Part shown: piece by piece, positions 60,801 through 64,000 of the stretch
Numbering within the stretch: position 1 is the first letter of the stretch
Layout of the letters: the number at the start of each line of letters is the position of its first letter
From: a virus
DNA: 64,000 nucleotides
Direction: 5' to 3' (one strand)
Virus record (IMG/VR): IMGVR_UViG_3300044846_001970
Coordinates: 20,511 to 84,510 of that record
Made by a program: the position numbers and the translations under genes
Notes under the pieces: model-generated
Told to the model about the DNA's origin: nothing
The model's input: only the letters and a program-made list of their open reading frames with translations
Databases searched by the model: none

Positions 60801-61799
60801 ATGTTTAGTTTACCAAATCCAAAGAAAACAATAACAATTGATTTTTCAGTTGACCAAATAATGAAAGGCATACCAAAGATTACTGCAGTATCAGATAGTA
60901 AATATAATGTGACTGAAGTAAATGCTATTTTTAACCAAATAACTCTAGAGTGTTCAGAGTTTTTATCTCTTGGTGTATATATTGATTTTAATCTGGCAAA
61001 GAAATCAGATACTTCAACAGAAGTAACAATAGAAATAAGAAGAAAGATAGGTTCTTTTGATAATGCTGTAGAATTACAGAATGCTAACCATCATTTTATG
61101 GATCTAGTAAATTATTTATCTTCAGTTATTGTAATGTCTGATGAAGAATTTAACAAAAAGTACAGTGCTGTATTAGAAGCTATTGCTAATAAAAGTAATG
61201 AAGAAGCTAAACCATGGTTTGCTAAGAAAAACCTTGCTACACTTTATATAATTTTAGGCATTGCTACATTACCATTTTTGATTGGATTTATTATCCTACC
61301 TATTGGACTATATGCTAGAAAGAAAAATAAAGAATATTTAAATTCAAATTGGGGAGTTTTATTATTAATAATAAGTCTAGGACTAGGTTATACAGCAAGT
61401 GCACAATGGACATATGAAACTGTTAATAATGGATTTGATACTCCATATAAAATTGCTTATACAGCAGACAATAATGGATCTTGGCTTAAACTTGAAAATG
61501 TAGATGGTGCTATTTCTTTTTATATAGCAGGAGGATATACTTGTGAAGATTATGTAACAGTAGATGTGTCTTTTTTAGTTGGTGGAGTATATAAGAAATA
61601 TACATTTAGTGCAGTAACTTCTGGAGATGGAGATGTTGTATTTTTTATGGATAACTTATTAACTGCAGATTGTCTTGCTGATTTTAAAGCATGTAATATT
61701 CTTAAATTAAGAATAAATGATGTAACATGTGGTATAGATACATTTGAATTTAAAATGTTTGGAAGCACAGCTGCATTAAACTATGTTATTAATAAGTGA
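60801..61799 (+). CDS. membrane protein with internal signal-peptide-like segment (332 aa)
   Basis: The N-terminal ~150 residues form a soluble alpha/beta domain, then a transmembrane segment (ATLYIILGIATLPFLIGFII), a Lys/Arg-rich loop (ARKKNKEY), a second hydrophobic segment (WGVLLLIISLGLGYTASAQW) and a beta-rich Thr/Asn/Asp exported domain with three cysteines. The second segment ends like a signal peptidase site (TASAQ), common in Bacteroidota exported proteins. Cleavage there would free the C-terminal domain in the periplasm. It could also be a fusion of two genes. Function unknown. Confidence 0.65.
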   Translation: MFSLPNPKKTITIDFSVDQIMKGIPKITAVSDSKYNVTEVNAIFNQITLECSEFLSLGVYIDFNLAKKSDTSTEVTIEIRRKIGSFDNAVELQNANHHFMDLVNYLSSVIVMSDEEFNKKYSAVLEAIANKSNEEAKPWFAKKNLATLYIILGIATLPFLIGFIILPIGLYARKKNKEYLNSNWGVLLLIISLGLGYTASAQWTYETVNNGFDTPYKIAYTADNNGSWLKLENVDGAISFYIAGGYTCEDYVTVDVSFLVGGVYKKYTFSAVTSGDGDVVFFMDNLLTADCLADFKACNILKLRINDVTCGIDTFEFKMFGSTAALNYVINK

Positions 61800-61987
61800 A
61801 ACACTTTGTAAAATATCTATTGGTATGGGTAAGCCAAAACTTATCCATACCTTTTTGGATGGTTGGTCATATACATCTATCAATGAATGTATATGCTGAT
61901 ATCCATGAGATATTAATGTCCTTTGGTATGAATATCATTGTGGCAATAGGATTTATTATTGACTATAAAGAAACAAGAAAGAAATGA
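61796..61987 (+). CDS. small membrane protein (63 aa)
   Basis: Hydrophobic segments around FVKYLLVWVSQNLSIPFWMV and ILMSFGMNIIVAIGFIIDY are separated by a His/Asp-rich loop (HIHLSMNVYADIHE). ATGA overlaps tie it to both neighbours. Its loop could bind metal. Function unknown. Confidence 0.6.
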   Translation: MKHFVKYLLVWVSQNLSIPFWMVGHIHLSMNVYADIHEILMSFGMNIIVAIGFIIDYKETRKK

Positions 61988-62235
61988 AACAAACATCAAT
62001 AGAATGGTTGCAAGAACAATTAGAATGTTTTGGAAATAAACATGAATTACAAATGTCTTGGGCTACAGTAGATGAGTTACTTAAACAAGCCAAAGAAATT
62101 GAAAAGCAACAAATAGTAGATTTTGCTTATGTAATAGCAGATGACTTAGCTTGTGGTGTCTTTAGAGAAAAGGAACATATGGAAAAAAGATATGAAGAAT
62201 TTTTAACCTTTAGATCAGAAGAAGATAATGACTAA
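61984..62235 (+). CDS. small phage protein, EWL-type family (83 aa)
   Basis: The N-terminus (TSIEWLQEQLECFGNKHELQ) and a helix with LLKQAKEIEKQQIVDFAYVI form a short-protein pattern that recurs in phages of Bacteroidota. The 74-aa gene at 62420 has the same plan, so they are probably paralogs. It ends in a terminator hairpin that includes its stop. Function unknown. Confidence 0.6.
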   Translation: MKQTSIEWLQEQLECFGNKHELQMSWATVDELLKQAKEIEKQQIVDFAYVIADDLACGVFREKEHMEKRYEEFLTFRSEEDND

Positions 62236-62248
62236 TATATTAGTCATT
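62227..62248 (+). terminator. palindromic terminator overlapping a stop codon
   Basis: AATGACTAATA followed by its reverse complement (22-bp palindrome), then TTATACCTTTTTG. Confidence 0.55.
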
Positions 62249-62258
62249 TATACCTTTT

Positions 62259-62287
62259 TGTCACAATTCTAGCTAATATATGTGACA
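62259..62287. promoter_or_regulatory. inverted repeat, candidate operator (second copy)
   Basis: TGTCACA and TGTGACA arms, 15 bases apart, in the gap between the two EWL-type genes. The arms match the repeat at 50361-50388. The downstream gap (62290-62410) also holds GAGTGCAAA and GAGCGCAAA. Confidence 0.5.
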
Positions 62288-62419
62288 TTTTGATAAAGAA
62301 TAAGTGGTAAAAATTACCCCATATCTTAAATAGAAATGATAAAACTGAGTGCAAATTAAGTAAAATGAGCGCAAAGTATGAAAATTAAGTATTAATCACC
62401 ACAATTAACTAAAAATGAT

Positions 62420-62644
62420 ATGAAAGAAACAGCAGTAGAATGGCTTGAAAAAATACGTCAAGGTCAGAAAGGACAACCATTTGATGATTATGAGTGGGAA
62501 ATAGCATTTAATCATGCCAAAGAAATAGAGAAGGAGCAAATGGAAGAGATTAGAGAAATGCTTGTACAAGGTGCGTTAACTAATATGAGTTGTGCTTCTG
62601 CTGTTGTGGAATTTGATAGATTAACTAAACAACAAGAACAATGA
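62420..62644 (+). CDS. small phage protein, EWL-type family, paralog (74 aa)
   Basis: Begins KETAVEWLEKIRQGQ and continues with a helix AFNHAKEIEKEQMEEIREML, the same plan as the 83-aa protein at 61984 (EWL..., AKEIEK). The duplicates are separated by the second operator-like repeat. Its stop overlaps the ATG of the next gene. Function unknown. Confidence 0.6.
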   Translation: MKETAVEWLEKIRQGQKGQPFDDYEWEIAFNHAKEIEKEQMEEIREMLVQGALTNMSCASAVVEFDRLTKQQEQ

Positions 62645-62865
62645 GTGATATAACAGTATGTCCAGGAACAGATTGTCCTGTAAAAGAAAAGTGCTATAGA
62701 TTTACAGCACCTAAGAATGAATTATGGCAAAGTTACTTTATGGAAATACCTGGTAAAATAGAAGATGACAAGTTTACTTGTGATATGTATTGGGGTGAAA
62801 AAGCAGAAGGTATATGGAATCAACTAAAAGATATAACAAATGGGGAAGATAATACTGGAGTTTAA
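62641..62865 (+). CDS. small Cys-motif phage protein (74 aa)
   Basis: SDITVCPGTDCPVKEKCYRF and a later FTCDMYWGEK give four cysteines that could bind a metal or Fe-S cluster. I recognise this short family from other phages, without function. It overlaps both neighbours (ATGA-type upstream, 26 bases downstream). Confidence 0.65.
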   Translation: MSDITVCPGTDCPVKEKCYRFTAPKNELWQSYFMEIPGKIEDDKFTCDMYWGEKAEGIWNQLKDITNGEDNTGV

Positions 62866-63079
62866 CTCTGAAGAAGAAGGTAATGATGCTAGATTAGCAT
62901 TAGATGGATACAAATGGAAAATAGCTATGTGGGATCTTGACCAAAAGTTAAGAGGTGTTGCAAAATATGGTGCTATTGATAATAGAGAAGCTACACCTGA
63001 AGAACGGGATATGGCTGATAAGGTTCGGGAATTTATAAGAGATATTTTAAATGATTACAATTTAAACTTAGAAGAATGA
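62840..63079 (+). CDS. small phage protein (79 aa)
   Basis: The sequence (MGKIILEFNSEEEGNDARLA, then LDGYKWKIAMWDLDQKLRGV and ERDMADKVREFIRDIL) matches a short phage family that I recall from many tailed phages, function unknown. It has a mainly helical acidic composition and is coupled to both neighbours by overlaps. Confidence 0.65.
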   Translation: MGKIILEFNSEEEGNDARLALDGYKWKIAMWDLDQKLRGVAKYGAIDNREATPEERDMADKVREFIRDILNDYNLNLEE

Positions 63080-63486
63080 CAAAAGAAATGAAAACTCTTA
63101 CAAAAGAAATTGTAGAAGAACATTATACTATTACTGAAGGAATAGATGGTAACTTAAGTAACTTAAACTATCTCTGGTATATGTATCATAAAGGTACAAA
63201 AGAGGGATACTGGAAACCATTTATATATATGGCTGAATTACAGTTGCTTAAAAGATTTGATTATATTAATGATTCTGAAATTCAAAACTTAATTAGTATG
63301 ATGGAATCTGAAGATGAAAGTAACATGAGTATAGTAACTTTAGCTATCATGAGTCTTAGACAATTAAGAGTAAAAGAGCATGGTATATATAATAAAGCTA
63401 AGAAAGAGTATTCAAAAATAGCTGAAGTATATCCTAATGAAATACTAAATCATGAAGTATTTACACAAACTATGAAAGCTAGATGA
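63076..63486 (+). CDS. helical hypothetical protein (136 aa)
   Basis: A helical, charged protein (EEHYTITEGIDGNLSNLNYL and KRFDYINDSEIQNLISMMES). Two in-frame ATGs at the start (codons 1 and 5) are possible. No motif recognised. It overlaps the preceding gene by 4 bases and lies one base before the next. Confidence 0.55.
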   Translation: MTKEMKTLTKEIVEEHYTITEGIDGNLSNLNYLWYMYHKGTKEGYWKPFIYMAELQLLKRFDYINDSEIQNLISMMESEDESNMSIVTLAIMSLRQLRVKEHGIYNKAKKEYSKIAEVYPNEILNHEVFTQTMKAR

Positions 63487-63487
63487 T

Positions 63488-63679
63488 ATGAGTAAACTTC
63501 AAAAAATCTTTATTATTGAAATGATGGGACCTGAAATGGAAAAGTATATTAAACTATTTCCAGAAGATAATTTTTCTAAATTATTAACTCAGTATATACA
63601 AACAAGATTTAAATGTACAAAGCATATTGCAAAAGAAATAACTAAAACTTTAATTGATGACAGAGCAAGAATTAATTGA
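63488..63679 (+). CDS. small helical protein (63 aa)
   Basis: A single-domain helical protein with FIIEMMGPEMEKYIKLFPED and a basic C-terminus (FKCTKHIAKEITKTLI). Its end overlaps the start of the final plus-strand gene by 23 bases. Function unknown. Confidence 0.55.
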   Translation: MSKLQKIFIIEMMGPEMEKYIKLFPEDNFSKLLTQYIQTRFKCTKHIAKEITKTLIDDRARIN

Positions 63680-63917
63680 CCTTGGTTTTAATAAAATTAC
63701 AGTCACAGATGAAGAAAGTAATAATGGATATGATTATTATTATTATTCTTTACATTTAATGGAAGGATTAGAACTAAATTCTACTGACAGTGATCATAGT
63801 ACTACTCATGGTTGGGAAGTTAATAACTATGACTGGCCAACAGTAAAAAGTATAAGTAAAGAAAGTATTATTTTGTTGAAGCAGATGACTCAAGATCTTC
63901 AAGATCTAAATCCTTAG
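63657..63917 (+). CDS. small hypothetical protein (86 aa)
   Basis: ATG at 63657 is preferred to the TTG at 63654. The sequence (TEQELIDLGFNKITVTDEES, then a Tyr run YDYYYYS and LHLMEGLELN) resembles short proteins often found near the end of phage early arms. It is the last complete plus-strand gene and its final ~50 bases overlap a convergent frame on the minus strand. Confidence 0.55.
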   Translation: MTEQELIDLGFNKITVTDEESNNGYDYYYYSLHLMEGLELNSTDSDHSTTHGWEVNNYDWPTVKSISKESIILLKQMTQDLQDLNP

Positions 63918-64000
63918 TAGATAAGATTTTAGCTTTTTCTGCTAAAATAGTAAACATAATCATAGAAGCAGCTGATTTCCAGCATTCATCAATAGCAGTA
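63868..64000 (-). CDS. C-terminal end of a convergent gene (cut by window edge)
   Basis: The minus-strand frame is open from the right edge to a TAA at 63868-63870. It reads AIDECWKSAASMIMFTILAE, then KAKILSTKDLDLEDLESS, a natural-looking composition with a helical, acidic tail. It would meet the plus-strand arm tail-to-tail, with an overlap of about 50 bases. Only 44 residues are visible, so the function is unknown. Confidence 0.55.
   Translation of the reverse strand, partial: TAIDECWKSAASMIMFTILAEKAKILSTKDLDLEDLESSASTK

Noticed and set aside
62330-62390. GAGTGCAAA / GAGCGCAAA direct repeat as an iteron-type origin
   Set aside because: Only two 9-base copies are present in a short AT-rich gap, which is too few to support an origin.
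1-64000. Stop-codon reassignment, as found in some crAss-like phages
   Set aside because: TAA, TAG and TGA all end genes that have sensible lengths and overlaps (for example TAG at 51138, TGA at 51396 and TGA at 18000-18002), so a standard code fits.
1-64000. tRNA genes, CRISPR arrays, insertion sequences or an integrase
   Set aside because: I saw no cloverleaf with a CCA end, no regularly spaced repeats, no transposase and no integrase-like frame. Tools such as tRNAscan-SE could still find a degenerate tRNA.

Overview
The window is most of one arm, plus the start of the other, of a tailed phage of the crAss-like group (order Crassvirales), whose known members have short tails and infect Bacteroidota. 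Evidence for this is the gene order TerL, portal, probable scaffold, crAss-type major capsid protein; an IHF/HU-like protein, PD-(D/E)XK nuclease and zinc-ribbon protein just upstream; cysteine-rich tail-fibre genes; very large low-complexity virion proteins; strong AT richness; A-rich leaders without Shine-Dalgarno sequences; and Bacteroidota-style lipoprotein and signal peptides. TAA, TAG and TGA all act as stops, so there is no sign of stop-codon reassignment. The phage is not p-crAssphage itself. Several small genes (DUF5872-, DUF6321- and DUF3310-like) are of kinds I associate with environmental phages and large DNA viruses.

The left arm (1-50.35 kb) lies on the minus strand and is read from 50.3 kb towards 1. 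In transcription order it holds: accessory genes (a conserved protein, a small zincin-like protein, very basic small proteins, a CDGSH-like iron-sulfur motif protein, a GroES-like protein, DUF3310); small fibre or decoration genes and a six-repeat cysteine-rich adhesin; a lysis cassette of unimolecular spanin, holin and amidase with ATGA overlaps; a DNA-binding/packaging group (winged-helix-like, IHF-like, zinc ribbon, PD-(D/E)XK, TerL); the head module (portal, scaffold, MCP); a cluster of Lys-rich 'KGG' proteins; connector, tail and fibre genes with a Dps/ferritin-like protein; and finally a muzzle-like protein (1803 aa) and three giant putative ejected proteins (2106 aa, 1095 aa and one cut by the window edge). 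The 2106-aa protein combines an HExxH zincin motif, a zinc ribbon and a C-terminal amidase.

An inter-arm region (50.35-50.98 kb) without a convincing gene separates the arms. It holds an inverted repeat that recurs at 62.26 kb, G/C-rich blocks unlike the rest of the sequence, and a direct repeat.

The right arm (50.98-63.9 kb) lies on the plus strand. It begins with tiny cassettes in which the same 20-bp motif (eight copies, 50.94-52.75 kb) precedes either a small gene or an ORF-less, terminator-ended interval. Runs of small membrane and exported proteins follow, then replication and control genes: an SSB-like protein, HNH/NinG-like nuclease, ParB-like protein, SF2 helicase, ClpS-like N-degron adaptor and HTH protein, and a tail of small overlapping genes. 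A minus-strand reading frame enters from the right edge and converges on this arm.

A second AT-rich motif, TTTA/GTATATTA-like, precedes several minus-strand genes, so the two arms appear to use different promoter classes. The most unusual signals are the early motif array with candidate small RNAs, a double-glycine motif ([K/M/D]-x-GG) scattered through a dozen or more virion-arm proteins and often beside a C-P-x-G...C cysteine hairpin, the ClpS, GroES and CDGSH-like host-function mimics, and the zincin/amidase giant.
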